Below are positions 24,850 through 37,121 of a DNA stretch of 64,000 nt, one piece after another. A model generated the notes under the pieces. It searched no databases. It saw nothing but the letters and a program-made list of their open reading frames with translations, and was not told where the DNA came from. Source of the DNA: Kryptolebias marmoratus (Eukaryota; Chordata; Actinopteri; Cyprinodontiformes; Rivulidae); NCBI RefSeq assembly GCF_001649575.2, contig NC_051431.1:11105930-11169929 (forward strand), in the 5' to 3' direction. The translations under genes were made by a program, and so were the position numbers. Within the stretch, counting starts at the first letter, position 1; the number at the start of each line of letters is the position of its first letter.

Positions 24850-26898
24850 TTGTCTGTTGTTGTAGTGTTTTGTTCAAACAGTCATTCTTCTGTGTCTATC
24901 CCTGTAATCTTTGAGATTACTTCTAAGGAAAATAGCAGCCACGACAAATGTTTTCCCTTCCTGAAATAAAAATGAGGAGATACCTTTCATATGAATAGTT
25001 GTTTATCTAATTTTGAATCGAAATCATTTATCTGCAAAGGTTTTGAACGCATTAAGAGTCAATCAAATAAGCAAACATGAGGAATCAAACATGAGGTATT
25101 AGGAAAGCTTTGTACTTTGGGGACAATGAATCACATCCATAAAAGATATCTGTACTTTCTGGATGGAAATACTTTCTTTCATGTCAGCTAACACATTACC
25201 TCTGACTAATCTCTGAGCAATCAAACAGGCTTTGTCCAGCGAAATGATGAAATGATACCATTTTTACTGATCAAACACAAACAATCCTTGTCACGACACA
25301 CCTTAATTTCTATTCTGTGATTTATGAATCATTGATTGTGAACATGAAAGTGGCTGATTAAATCGGCAAGATGTCAGACCACAGCCTAAACCAGGAATGA
25401 GGTTGGATACAGTTGGCTGATTTTCACTACAAGTGCTTATTTGGTTCTTTAGTAAGTGCTATTAAATACGCCTGGCTTTATCCAGTGAATTATAGTCTTA
25501 AAACAGATTGTAAAAAAAAAATTGTAATCAACATGTGGATTACTGAACTGCATCATATTAGATAAAGCATGAAAAGCAGCTTTATTACATGCATCATTTT
25601 GGTTTGAGTGAGAGATCTCCCATTTTCATCACAGCTACTGCAAAGTCAAAAGAAGTCTGCCACCAAGTGGTCCAAAACAGAAATATCAGCTGCGTTACTG
25701 TCTTGATGTGTGATTTCTTCGCACATCTTTACACAAAAAAACCCAAAATGGCCCAGATAATGACATGAAGAGTGAGCTGGTATTTAAAAAAAGAAAACGA
25801 TTTCTTTGAATTGATATTGCTTTTCCAGAGTAAGGTCTTAAAAATTAACAGAAAAGAAGGAAATGCGAGTGAGCTGCTGTGAAGGAATGTTTGACTGAGT
25901 GTCAAGAATTTTACTGTGAAACTCACAAGAGAGGGAGGACGATGTGGACACCAGACCTGCCTGATCCCTCCAAGGTTCATGGAGTCTGTTAAGTGAGCTA
26001 AAATTCAACACTGCGGAGGGAAAATAATCAGCTTAGGATCTAAAATGAATGGTGTGAAGGTGAAGACAAGATTGCATTTTATTTTGGATTTCTTTTTAAT
26101 AGGATCTACTCATTTTCTGTAGCACAGAAGGTTCTGTGAAGCTGAAAGTAGAAATATCTGGGGAAAAGTTAGCACTCTCTGGAGGCAGAATTAATAAATT
26201 ATAGAGCTTGATTTCAACAAAAATGGACATTAAAGACCTGTGCACCTCATTTGGATGCACTTATACTGGCACCTGATCATGTCAGTACCTTAATCCAAAC
26301 TTCTGTCTGCCATCTTTGAAACCACCGTCCTATAAATTCCTCATTGTGGTGTCAAGTATAAACTGTAGATATGCAAACCGCAGCAGTCGCTGAGTTTAGT
26401 AAAACATTGGGAGTAAAAATGGGGGATTTTTTTTTTCCTGCTGTCAAAAGCTCACAGTCTTTCTGAAAGTTCCGGGATTTTTTGGTTCAGCCATATGCAA
26501 AACTATGTTGTTAGCCAGGAGTAGCCACTTCCTGCTGAGCTGTCACATCAAATATACAGACTTTTAATTAACTTTACCTAGCTGAAACAAAACAAACTCT
26601 CATTTAAGCTACTAATGTATACCAGTTTGTGAAATAAAAACTGATGGCATGTCTTTACATTCTGTTCCCTCACGTATACAACTGTCTGAGTTTCATGGCC
26701 GAAACATCTGTTTTTTTTGTTATCATGACGACCATACTGATAATCTTTGTGACGTTTTGCCACATTTCTTTAGTTCTTAGACTCTATATTGTCCTCCTTA
26801 GGACGTATATTTGACAAATAAAACAACAAAGCATTACTTGAAGGAATGCAGATTGTCGGCTGTATTGGATGGCAAAATTTTAAACAAAAATCTCATGC

Positions 26899-27275
26899 CA
26901 TCTGTTAGTGCCCGGAGTATGTGTCGAGGATGACTCTCAGCTCCTACCACATCAGGTTTTAGCTCAATATTTGTAAAGTTGACTGAGTTAGCTATGGTGA
27001 CCATCTTGAATCAGGGTGACTCAAAAAGTTAATGAGTTGTTGAGGTACATCCAATAATTACGCTCTGAAAGTTCCATTACAATTTGTCCAGTGGGTCATA
27101 AAATATTTTGCTAGTAGACACACACACACACACACACAAATTATCATTTAATTCAAGATGGCAGCCATAGTTTAGCAACCTTGGCGAACTCAAAAACGCT
27201 TATAACTCAGTCAATTGTACAGATATTGCGCTAAAATCTGGTGTAGTAGCAGCTAAGAGTCATGCCTTAGCAGAT
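26899..27275. repeat. two family A fragments in opposite orientation around a (CA)n
   Basis: 26899-27116 reads as the reverse complement of family A, with GACTCTCAGCTCCTACCAC near 26930. 27158-27275 reads forward, with AAGATGGCAGCC and GTAGTAGCAGCTAAGAGTC. A (CA)10 run at about 27117-27138 separates them. Confidence 0.65.
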
Positions 27276-29467
27276 ACCCCTAGATTTATTTAACGCCACA
27301 GGTTTTCTGTGTGTGCAAAAGGACATTGTGTTTGCACAACCAATTTAGAGTGCCTTACTCTGAAGAATGCAAGCAACCTTATCATTAGAAAGGCTTGTTA
27401 GACGGAGTGAAAGGGAAAAGTGTTTCTGTACTTTTATCTGATAAGCAAACTCAGTGCCAACATGGTCGTTTTCCAAAGTCATAAGGGTCTAGATTTCCCT
27501 TGATAAGATCTCAGTAAAGAACAACAAAACCATCAATAGTTTTAATAGTGCCCTATGGGGTTCACGGGTTGCTTTGTTGGTTATTATAACATGTCCCTCT
27601 GTTACTGACTACCTCTATAACTCTCTTTAACGTGCTCAGTACTCACAGCAGCTTCAAGATCTCCTTTACATGAATAGGGTTAATGTAAGTTAATACTCCT
27701 CCATCCATCCAAGGCATCTTTGGTCCTCTTTCTGCTCGGCTGCACTGGCTGTGTAAGTTAACTCTTTCCTGTTCCAAGGGCTATAGTAATAGTGCTTTAG
27801 AGTGTGTGGATGGAGGCTAAGGGCAGGGCCGGAGTCAGTGTTAAATCAATGGGCAGGTGAGTAGTACCTGGGTTCTCTGTGACTAGCTGGGCACTGTAAA
27901 CTGACCGCCACTGTTGTGTGTGGTCTGAAAAGAGCTGAGAGACGACGTTGTTGGGGTCAGGCATGGCGAAACCCAGAGGAACCCTTTTCTTTCTCAGGAC
28001 ATTTCTGCATATCTCACACTTCATCAGTTTGTCTTTTTTATTTTTGAGAGAGAAGTGGAGGACACTTTACAAGCATGAGTGTGTGGGTATTAAAGAGAAT
28101 AAATATTCGAAGTGGGTAAAATAGCTAAAACAAACGCAAGCTCTTGCTTTTAGAGCTTTCTCTTCATTCCTTCATTCCACCATCAACCCTCTCTAATTCC
28201 CTAAAATTTCATTTCCCGTCTCCCTGCTCACTTTTAGCCGGACACAGATCTCTCCAGGGACACGAGGTCTTTGGCAACTGAGGCATGTCCACTTTTCAAA
28301 CATTCTTTGTCACTGGCAAGTCAAGAGTTTCAACTAGACAGCTACCAGAAAATCACTTTTCTACGAAAAGCCCGATGCTATCTGGTTACTCCGTAAGAAT
28401 GAGTCATTGTCCAGCCACACAATCATAGTTAACAGATGTCACTGCCAGCAGCCTTGAGAGTTCATGTGCAAATAAGTCGGCCATGGTGATCAGGCGAGCT
28501 TTGCAACTGCACTGATTTAAAAGGGATAAGCTGGTTCATTCGACAAACAGCTCAGGTTTAGCAGCTCCTGAGTGATTATCGGAGCTCTTTAAGCTAAAGC
28601 TTTCCTCTGGATGTTCACCAAGTATCAGCAGATTGAAAATAATGAGCTCCCTGTATTATGTGCCAATGTGTAGATCTTGTAATCAGTCAGTCTAATTAAC
28701 AGTTACAGATTTTATAATCAACATCAGCTTGGAACATTCTGCTTAAGATTGCACAAACTTTTCCCCTTTTCGCTTGCAACAACAACCAAAGTGTGCCCCC
28801 CCTCCAAAAAAAAAAAGAAAAGAAATCCACTGGCCTCTGTTTCGGACTTCTCTTTGGTTGGCTTTGTCCCATGTTAAGAGCCTGGACAGAAGGAATGCCT
28901 CCCATATCGGGTGACCCATTGCCCCACGGCCTTTGCTCCTTGCCTAACCCGCAGTGAGGGAGTGCTCATGACGGGCGCTGTATTTTGTGTCACAAAAGCA
29001 CCTTTCTACACAACAAGGGTACAGAGAATGGGCTACAGCACAGTGGTTCTCCTTGGGTCAGTCCGCCTTAGTGGGATTTTAGACCTCCCCCTTTGCTCCA
29101 AACATATACTCTTATTTGTGGGATGTTCTTTCACCCAAGCCTGGCAGAGTTATCAGAGAGACCTGGAGCTCCTGGTGCTGATTTCAAGACTCTGCTACTG
29201 AGGATAAATGACTGTACTACTTATGCATAACTGGGTGAGTCTCATGAACTTTGATGAAATTTTTTTTTTTTTTAAAGTTTTTTGAGAAGCAACCGATAAG
29301 ACCAGTCATTTATGTGTATTTATTGGTGTATGGATTGTTACACTTGATCAAACACTCAAAAAGAACTTGGAATGAAAACTGAAAAAATGACTGGCACATA
29401 ATGTAGCATAATGTTTTTTGTTGGTAAAATATATTAATTCAAGTTAACTGAAAGTAGGTTTACAATA

Positions 29468-31090
29468 CAGCTGCTGTCAGAAGTTACCATACACGTACAG
29501 TATAATGGCATTAATGTCATATTACGTTTGGGCCTTTAATGATTTATTTGAATCTTGATTTTTTTTCAGGGTGGAATAATTAAACAACACAGAACTTCAA
29601 TGGTTTTTAAGAACAACAATTGGGTGCAGAAGTTTAATTTATTGTAGATTTTCTCTAGTTAAAATTATACGTACAGGCTCACCTAAGTCTTTAAAAAATT
29701 GGTGCTGGAGCTTCTAGGATGTTTTTTACCGGCAGTGGCTCAGGAGGCAGGGGTTCGTCTTGTAACCAGAGGGTTGCCGGTTTGAACCCCCGCTCTGCCC
29801 GTTTCAGTTGTTATGTCCTTGGGCAAGACACTTTACCTGCCTTGCCTACTGATGGTAGTCAGAGGGTTCAGTGGTGCCAGTGTAATGGCAGCCTCACTTC
29901 TGTCAGTCTGCCCCAGGGCAGCTGTGTGAATGTGTGGATGAATGGGTGAATGACTGATTGTAGGGTTTTGGGGTCCTTGGACTAGATAAAGCGCTATACA
30001 AGTGCGGGCCATTTACCATTTACCTTCATGAGGTAACTTCTTGTTATTGATCATGATAGACTGCAGCTTTTCTTTGGCAGCACTGATTGGATTGACCAAT
30101 ACTCAAAACAAAGGGAAAGTTCAAGGAACTCAAGTGAAGATCTAAGCAGGGAAGTTGTAGATTTACACAAGTTAAAACTACTTCAAGATCGGCAGTTTAA
30201 ACAACTGTACATAAATATAAGTTATTAGGATGTGTTGCCACTTTGTCAAGGTTTGGAGGAATGACCCAAATTGTCAGTCTCAGAAAAAAGGAACTTGGTT
30301 AGGATGTTCAGGATCAATCCAGAAGCTACCAGGGCTCAACCCTGCCATGAACAGGAAACTGCTGAAACACAAATGTCACTGAGTTTTACATCAACATGAA
30401 CTGAAAGGGTGCCGATCAAGAAAAAAAAAGCCTCTGCTCCAAAAACAACACCTTCAAGCTCAATGGACAAGTCAAATACCTTTTGGACAACATTTTTTTG
30501 GCCAGGCAAGACAAAGATTCAACCATTTAGTCACAACGGCAAAAATTATAGTTGGAGGAGTCAAGATGAGGCTTTCAGACTACATATATAAGAGTACTGA
30601 GTATTATACAAGAGTATTGAAGCAACTTTCAGTGGTGGTGGTAGCATTGTGCTGTGGTACTGGTGCATTATAGAAAATGGATGGAATAATGAAGACAGAG
30701 GACTCCCTACAAATTCTACAACTTCACCTCAAATCTACAGCCAGATGACTGAAATCTGGACACAATAGGTGTTCCGAAAGGACAAATATCCTTCCAAAAT
30801 GGCCTTCCCAAAGCTGCAACCTTAACTCAATTGAAAATTTGTGGAGTATGCCTATAAGCAAGATCTAGGCCAGGAAACCAACTATTCTAACCCAATATTA
30901 ATGAGTGTGTATGCATGTATGTGAAGTGCTGACACTGCATTGGTTAGAGTAGAGCCACAATAAATTCAAATGTGTGCCCAATTTAAAAAAACAAACAAGC
31001 ATTGATGTTGTTTAGATAATTAATTTAAGCCCCAAAGTAATATGACATTCATTCCCATGATGAGTGAAGTTAAATTTCTGATCACAACTG
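29468..31090 (+). mobile_element. Tc1/Sleeping Beauty-type transposon relic
   Basis: Inverted ends are visible: the left end CAGCTGCTGTCAGAAGTTAC follows TA, and the right end read in reverse gives CAGTTGTGATCAGAAATTTA, with further agreement inside (ATGTCATATTAC). The pattern matches the TIR start of Tc1 elements of the Sleeping Beauty group. Transposase remnants lie on the + strand: at about 30470 the reading FWTTFFWPGKTKIQPFSHN corresponds to the LWSDETKI..FGHN block, at about 30630 GGGSIVLWYW corresponds to GGGSVMVWGCF, and at about 30810 NLNSIENLWS corresponds to DLNPIENLW. Stops and frameshifts make it dead. A SINE is nested at 29729-30024, so the element without it is about 1.3 kb. The right-hand target TA is mutated. 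Confidence 0.8.
29729..30024 (+). mobile_element. tRNA-derived SINE nested in the Tc1 relic
   Basis: An A-box-like TGGCTCAGGAGG (29736-29747) and a B-box-like GGTTTGAACCCC (29779-29790) have tRNA promoter spacing. The body contains CCTTGGGCAAGACACTTTAC. The tail reads AAAGCGCTATACAAGTGCGG and ends in a short ATTTACC repeat, as in teleost tRNA SINEs. It appears full length and is younger than the Tc1 element it interrupts. Confidence 0.8.
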
Positions 31091-31270
31091 TTTGGTAATA
31101 ATTGAAATGGTGAGAGTTGATGCATCATAACTTTTCTTTCCCTTTGCTTTCATCTTGGAAGAGCAGGGTTTGCTTTTTATTTTTGCAATCTTAGTTTTGA
31201 AGCTACACTAGATAAAACTTAAACATTCTGACAAATCTGAGTGTTTTTCCTCCCCAGATTCTAGTCAACC

Positions 31271-34200
31271 ATGAGGTTTATCTCCAGTCAGTCGACTCTT
31301 GTGGCTGTAGTTGTACTGAGTCTTACCGTGGTGTTCTCAGCTAAAGCAAAGACTACTCAAAAACCAAAGTACCTGTACACAAAGAAGCCCATCCCTCAGG
31401 TCACCCTGCACAACCCCGTCACCACCAGCGCACCAAAGACTTTGAAGATAGTGGCAACTCCAAACCCTGTGCAAGTCCAGCCGCGGCCCCAGCCCCAGCC
31501 CACCACAGTGAAGACCACATACCAAAGTCATCTCTTTCCACCGTACTACAGTGAAAACACTGAACCCCCAGGTGTTGGTCCTGAGAATTATACCCTGGAT
31601 TACAACGAGTGCTACTTCAACTTCTGCGAGTGCTGTCCGCCAGAAAGGGGCCCCAGGGGCCTAAAGGGAGAAAGAGGCCTAGCAGGTATTATACTCACTG
31701 ATAATATTTTGCTATGTTTTACCATTTTGTAGCATTTTGAGCGTCACTTACTTTCACTTTTAAAGGGCCCCAAGGTGATATTGGCCCTGCAGGACCAGCT
31801 GGTTTACCTGGACCACCTGGCATGAGTGGTCCTATAGGCTTTAAAGGAGAAAAGGGTATGTACTTTCTGGTTATTTGTACATTTAAAATGTCATATTGTA
31901 AACTATATTATTACACTGTATTGTAGCGGATGTAATGAAGTAGGGGACGACGGTTAAATACACAAACTTTATAACAGCAACTGTGCCATTACGCCAGGCA
32001 CCAGTACAAATTTTTACTCTGCATTTCTCTTTAACGCGGTCTCTTCTGTCCTAGGCTGTCACAGCATCACCCTCTAGTGACAAGAAGTAATAACAGCAAC
32101 AAGTTAAAACATAAATGTGTTCACTGTGTAAACCTAAGAACACAGCACCTTGTATTTCCAGAACAAAGAAAAGCACATGTACAGTGCAAAAGTTTTGAAC
32201 TACCCCTAATTTCTTATTTATTTATTTTTTGCTTTCTTGTAATCTGTTAAAGTAGTCTTGATCAACAGTTATTTTGGCTTTTGGATGGTATTTCAAAGTT
32301 TATTCTTTGGGCATGATTGCCAGCTTCTTTATTTTTGTCCAGTTAATGCATATGGCGTAACAGCATATTGTTGTGCTTAAAAATAAACAAGTGGAAGAAA
32401 ACAGCAGTATCAGGCCAAAAACAAAACAAAAATACATCTACATCAGATGAACAACAACTAATTATCTAAAAATAATACCCTATAGGGGAAAAAAATACAG
32501 CAAAGACTTGAAACAGGAAATGAGAGATGCATTATCTTTCAGTTGAATGTCTATCATATGCTAAGTTTTCAGCTTACAGCTTTTTGGAAATCACTTTGTT
32601 AGTCCTACAATAATGTTTTATCTGTCAAACTGTGTTATTTTTGTCATATTTATTAGATCCAACTAAATAAATGAAAACTGTCATGGTGACAGGATGCTTA
32701 TCATAGAGTTATTAGTTAACAGGTTACTAGCTAGGTAGCTAGCTAGCACATTTGCTACATTCTAGCTAACAAATTTATAGGGATAAATTGTATGTGACAA
32801 GCTGCTGGTAACAAAGTATCTAAGGATTAAAATGAATACAAATCTTAGTTGTCTGTTATATGGAGACACAACACTGGTTTATTTTATGAGTTTAGCCTTT
32901 TTGTGTCTAAATGATTCTAAAGTCAAAGTTAAATGGTCACATAGTAAACAGGAAATGAGGAAAAGAGTCACTAAAAAAACACTGAAAAACTTATCAAGTC
33001 TGGAAAAAGCATCATTCAAGACTACTTCAATAGATTACAAGAAAGTCTGGATCCTAAAGCTGAATAAAAATAAATTAGGAATGACTTTCTGTACAGTACT
33101 TTTCTGTGATTGTATACCTTTGCAAGAACATATCAGGGAATGTGATGCAATGGCGGCAAAATAAAGAAGGGCAACAGCACCACCTAGCATCTTTTACCTC
33201 CATGGACCCAGTTTAAAACAAAGACAAAAACTAAAACAAGAACTTTGGTACTCGCAATTTAGGCACATTTTCCCCCATAGACTTTGATTTTTTTGCAAAG
33301 TAGGTTGGCTAATCATAAAATTGTTTTAACCTGGTAGCACCACTCAAAGATTTATTCATATTGCTCATTTAAATACATTTCCCAGGAGATAAAGGTGACA
33401 AGGGAAACAGTGGGATTCCAGGGACACCAGGAATTTCAGGGAAACCAGGACAAAAAGGTACAACGTACTTTAGAAGATTATTTGATATTTATCTATTTTT
33501 GTCAGGTTTCATTAGTTTTGACTCAGTGTTCTAACTTTACAGGTGATGTTGGCTACAAAGGTGAAAAAGGTGAAATAGGGTTGGAAGGTGTCAAAGGTGA
33601 CAAAGGGGAAAAAGGTGAGCTTGGCCAGAATGGTACTGTTGGAGAGAAAGGAGAACCTGGACCACAGGGACCTGTTGGACCTCCAGGAACAGCTGTTGAG
33701 CTGGGTCCTAAGGGAGAGAAAGGAGATAAAGGCGACTGTGGCGTATTTGGGGAAAGAGGACCTAAAGGTGAGCGTGGAGAACCTGGACCTCCAGGTGTTC
33801 AGGGTGCAATGGGAATACCAGGATTGCACGGCAAGCACGGCACCCCAGGTCCTGTTGGCATCCGAGGCGATCCGGGACATCCTGGACAACAAGGAGAACC
33901 GGGAGTGCCAGGCCCTCAAGGACCACAAGGCATGAGAGGGATGTCTGGGCCAAAAGGGGACAGAGGTTACCCCGGGATGAGAGGAGACCGGGGCTTTCGT
34001 GGATTTAAAGGAGCCAAGGGATCAGGGCATTCCCAGAAACGGTCCGCCTTCAGTGTGGGTCTCTCCCCAAGAAGATCCTTTCCTCCCTCCGGCTTCCCGA
34101 TCCGCTTTGACAAAATCTTCTACAACGAAGAGAACCATTTCAACATCACGTCCAACAGTTTTACGTGCGTCCACTCCGGAGTTTATGTCTTCTCCTTCCA

Positions 34201-34441
34201 CATCACGGTACGCAGTCAGCCGCTGAGAGCCACGCTGGTGGTGAACGGGGCGAGGAAAGTCAGGACACGGGACTCTCTGTACGGTCAAGACATCGACCAG
34301 GCATCCACTCTGGTGGTGCTCCGGCTGGCAGCAGGTGATCAGGTCTGGATGGAGACGTTCAGAGACTGGAATGGGGTGTACGCCAGCAGTGAGGATGACA
34401 GCATCTTCTCTGGGTTTTTACTTTACGCAGACAAACCCTGA
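31271..34441 (+). CDS. otol1: otolin-1, otolith matrix collagen-like/C1q protein
   Basis: Otolin-1 is a secreted short-chain collagen-like scaffold of otoliths and the inner-ear acellular matrix. Coding exons 31271-31685, 31766-31855, 33386-33457 and 33543-34441 total 1476 nt, 491 aa (human about 477). All introns are GT-AG and phase 1. Order: signal peptide (residues 1-26, ending near VVFSAKA); a Pro/Thr/Lys-rich linker; a Cys cluster, [19 protein letters not shown], just before the helix; about 70 Gly-X-Y triplets rich in GEKGDKG and GEPGPPG; then a C-terminal C1q domain of about 130 residues beginning SAFSVGL and ending [11 protein letters not shown], which should drive trimerisation. An acceptor (TCCCCAG, to 31257) precedes the start, so a 5' UTR exon lies upstream. 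One triplet in the helix lacks Gly (GTA-VEL-GPK). Intron 2 (31856-33385) is AT-rich with no gene seen. Confidence 0.95.
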
Positions 34442-36313
34442 TCCGGACTCCTTTTTACCGGCAGTCTGGTCCTCACTGAAGAAAACACCAAATACTGATG
34501 GTGCTATAAGCTGCTTAAATATGTGTTTTTATTTTCTCATTATCATCTAGCTTCTCTTTTTGTTTCCATTACCAGCTGAATTATGGAGGGACTTCTAAAA
34601 CCACTCACGACCTCAGGGGACAAACGAGTCAGGGGCCCCCTGATCCGGAACCTCACAAAAGGCACAATACAAGGACAAAGAGATTCAGGCTTTAAAAGCA
34701 CACTGTTGTTTCAGCTATTTATAAAATATCCTTAGAGGAAATTGAGATTTTCTTGTTTAGAGCATGTGCAAAAAGAACACAACAAAGACAAAACAATGCA
34801 GTGAAAAGATGGTGCTAAAAGCATAAAATACAAGCTATATTTGAATAAAAAATTATCCCTGACAAAGAAATGACAATGGCATATAGTCAAAGCACTTCCA
34901 TTGCTTGATATAAGACTTTAAAATAGAAAAAAGAGAAGACAAGAAAAGCAGTTTCTGCTAAGACATATCAAGTAAATAATTAAAAAACAGCAAAATGTCA
35001 AAACTCCAATGTGATCAGACAATGAATGTGACTAAAACGAACCACAACAAGACTAAATATCCAAAAGGACGACTAAGACAGTCAATGTTTTTCCTCTTTG
35101 CTGCTCCCTTCTGCAGGGAACGCCACAGCAAGCGAACTCACCTGAAAGATTCGGCAATTGTTTTATGCCGAACACCCTTCCTGACACAACCTGAGCTCAG
35201 GATTACAAAACCGCAACACTGACCACTGAGCTACCGGAGTAACACTACTGATGTATTTACTCAAAAACACTCAGAACGAATAACTTCCAAAATGCAGAAA
35301 GAATATACGGTTACAAAGAGTCTCAAAACATCTGTAGAACGGGTTGAATAACTCCAGCGAACCACACTGAGTCGCAAAACGGCTTCAGATACATTAAAAA
35401 ACACAAATGAAAATGCTAAAAAATGAGTCCGAACAAACAGACAGATTCAGAAAGGTGACAGATATTCCAAGTGATAAAAATCGCAAAATTGAATAGATTT
35501 GGACTATAAAACTGGAAATCCTTGAATAAACGCAGATCGTTCATCGCCTGACATTCCAACGTTTTGAAGAACGTCTTCCCAGAATCCGTTAATGCTCGGA
35601 GTATGTGATGTGAATGACTCTCAGCTACTACCACATTAAATTTGAGCTCATTGTGTATAAAACCGACCAAAGTTGATTAGCTGCGGTGACCATCTTGAAA
35701 TGGGTTAACTCCCAAAGTCGTTCAGTTGTAGATAAACACACACCTTTCATGGCAGCCGTGCTAATTAACAGTCAGTACACTGAAAAACCTGCATCACTTT
35801 AAAATTTCCACCAGACAATGAAGGAAACAGGAATTTAGCAATATATAATGTAAAAATACATCTTCATTAACCCTGTATTATAGACTAAATCCTTACTCTT
35901 CCCTTAAACTTTAAATTATTTATTTATACTTTAAATCATTTCGATCTCATGACCCACTGTCAGCCTGTTTTTTTAAAAAAAGCTCCTTCATTTCCTCCTA
36001 CAACCCTGTTTCCTTCCTTTTTTGTACACTGATGTGTTTTGCAATATCTTTGTTACATTTTCAACCTTGATTTTCTTTTTTCTATAATCAGAAATGATGT
36101 AAAGAATTCATATTTGTTTTAGTATTCAAAAAATGCGCCTGTGATCCTTTGTTCTATTATTAAAGGGATTGTAAATTTGGCTAGAATGACCGTATCTGTC
36201 TACAGTGGAGAATATTTCAGAGGTATCTCTCGACGTTTTAACTAATTTGGTGTTTTTATTTATGTACAAAGTTTTTCGGTACAGTAGAAAGAAATGTGTT
36301 TGTTGAAAATAAA
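34442..36313 (+). other. otol1: otol1 3' flank with repeat pieces and distal poly(A) signal
   Basis: No second gene is seen. A piece with CTTCTGCAGGGAACGCCACAG at about 35085-35245 looks like a retroposon fragment, and 35585-35760 is an inverted copy of dispersed repeat family A. AATAAA occurs early (about 34844) and again at 36308-36313; the latter, in GAAAATAAAGTCC, is a plausible end for a long 3' UTR. Which one is used cannot be told from sequence. Confidence 0.45.
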
Positions 36314-36343
36314 GTCCAGCAGTACATATAAAATACTGAATGC

Positions 36344-36349
36344 TTTATT
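36344..36349 (-). terminator. candidate poly(A) signal of the Fc receptor-like gene
   Basis: On the minus strand this reads AATAAA. It lies 773 bp past the stop codon of the Fc receptor-like gene and only 31 bp from a plus-strand AATAAA (36308-36313) that may end otol1, so the two genes converge tail to tail. Confidence 0.5.
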
Positions 36350-36437
36350 TGATCAGAGATATGACAGCCGTTATTGTAAATTCATTCTCTCAGTTTTGCG
36401 GAGGACTCCGTGAAGATAGTGTAAGGTGTTGTGAAGA

Positions 36438-36969
36438 GTTAAAGGGATAGTTCTGAGGTTTTTAAAGTGGGGTTGTGAGGAAAAGTTATGAACTGCTAAT
36501 ATCTTACCTGTCGTAGACGGTTCTTTGAATGACCTCCGTTTGGAGGAACAGATCTAAGTGGATTGCTGCCATCTTAACTTTGATTTTAACTTTTTTTTTC
36601 TGGTTCATTCGAAAACTATTTAAAAAATCTTTAAATCTGTAAATCTTTCCAGCAGATTTACAGATTATCTGACGTTGTTCTGAAAGTGCTACAACTAGCT
36701 GCTGCTACTTGCACTTTAACATTAACGTTATATAAAAAATATAAATAATCTTGTAATTTAAAATGTATATGGATGTAAAGGTTTATAAAATACCATTCAC
36801 GTGAATTTCTGAGAAGGTTTAGAAACTTGGCTTCTTTTAGGTGACCAGCAATCGACTAGGCGTTAGCTCATCAATCCATCCAAAGGGCTATCAGCCACAG
36901 GTAAGATAGTGATTGTTCATAACCTTTCAACAGAACCACACTTCAAACGATCCGGACTGTCCCTTTAAC
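36438..36969. mobile_element. MITE with GTTAAAGGGA(C/T)AGT terminal inverted repeats
   Basis: The left end GTTAAAGGGATAGTTC is mirrored at the right end by GGACTGTCCCTTTAAC. The 532-bp element contains the ATATCTTACCTGTCGTAGAC core also seen in fragments near 13190 and 44085. No coding capacity. It lies in the 3' UTR region of the minus-strand Fc receptor-like gene. Confidence 0.7.
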
Positions 36970-37121
36970 ACTGCAGGTATTTGCATCAGTGCGCAACAGC
37001 AGAACATCGAACAGTGAAGGATATGAAAAAGCTAAGCTTCGAGTTATAACTGCGCGACGTGTGGCGATGATTCGCACAAAAGAACAAAACCTAAACTAGA
37101 GCAAGTCCAGATATCTTCAGA

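Larger units (their letters stand above)
19415..29467. other. sptssb 3' UTR and repeat-rich intergenic spacer
   Basis: A poly-A tract follows the stop codon and the first canonical AATAAA is at 20263-20268, a likely 3' end for sptssb. Beyond that no gene is supported. The longest open frame (22017-22550, 177 aa) begins inside dispersed repeat family A and resembles no family. The stretch holds family A copies, a divergent local duplication (23464-24330), a (GT)18 tract (24812-24847) and otherwise AT-rich sequence with no visible structure. Confidence 0.6.

Noticed and set aside
32832..33164. 110-codon frame in otol1 intron 2
   Set aside because: AT-rich, no homology, and inside an intron with clear splice phases.
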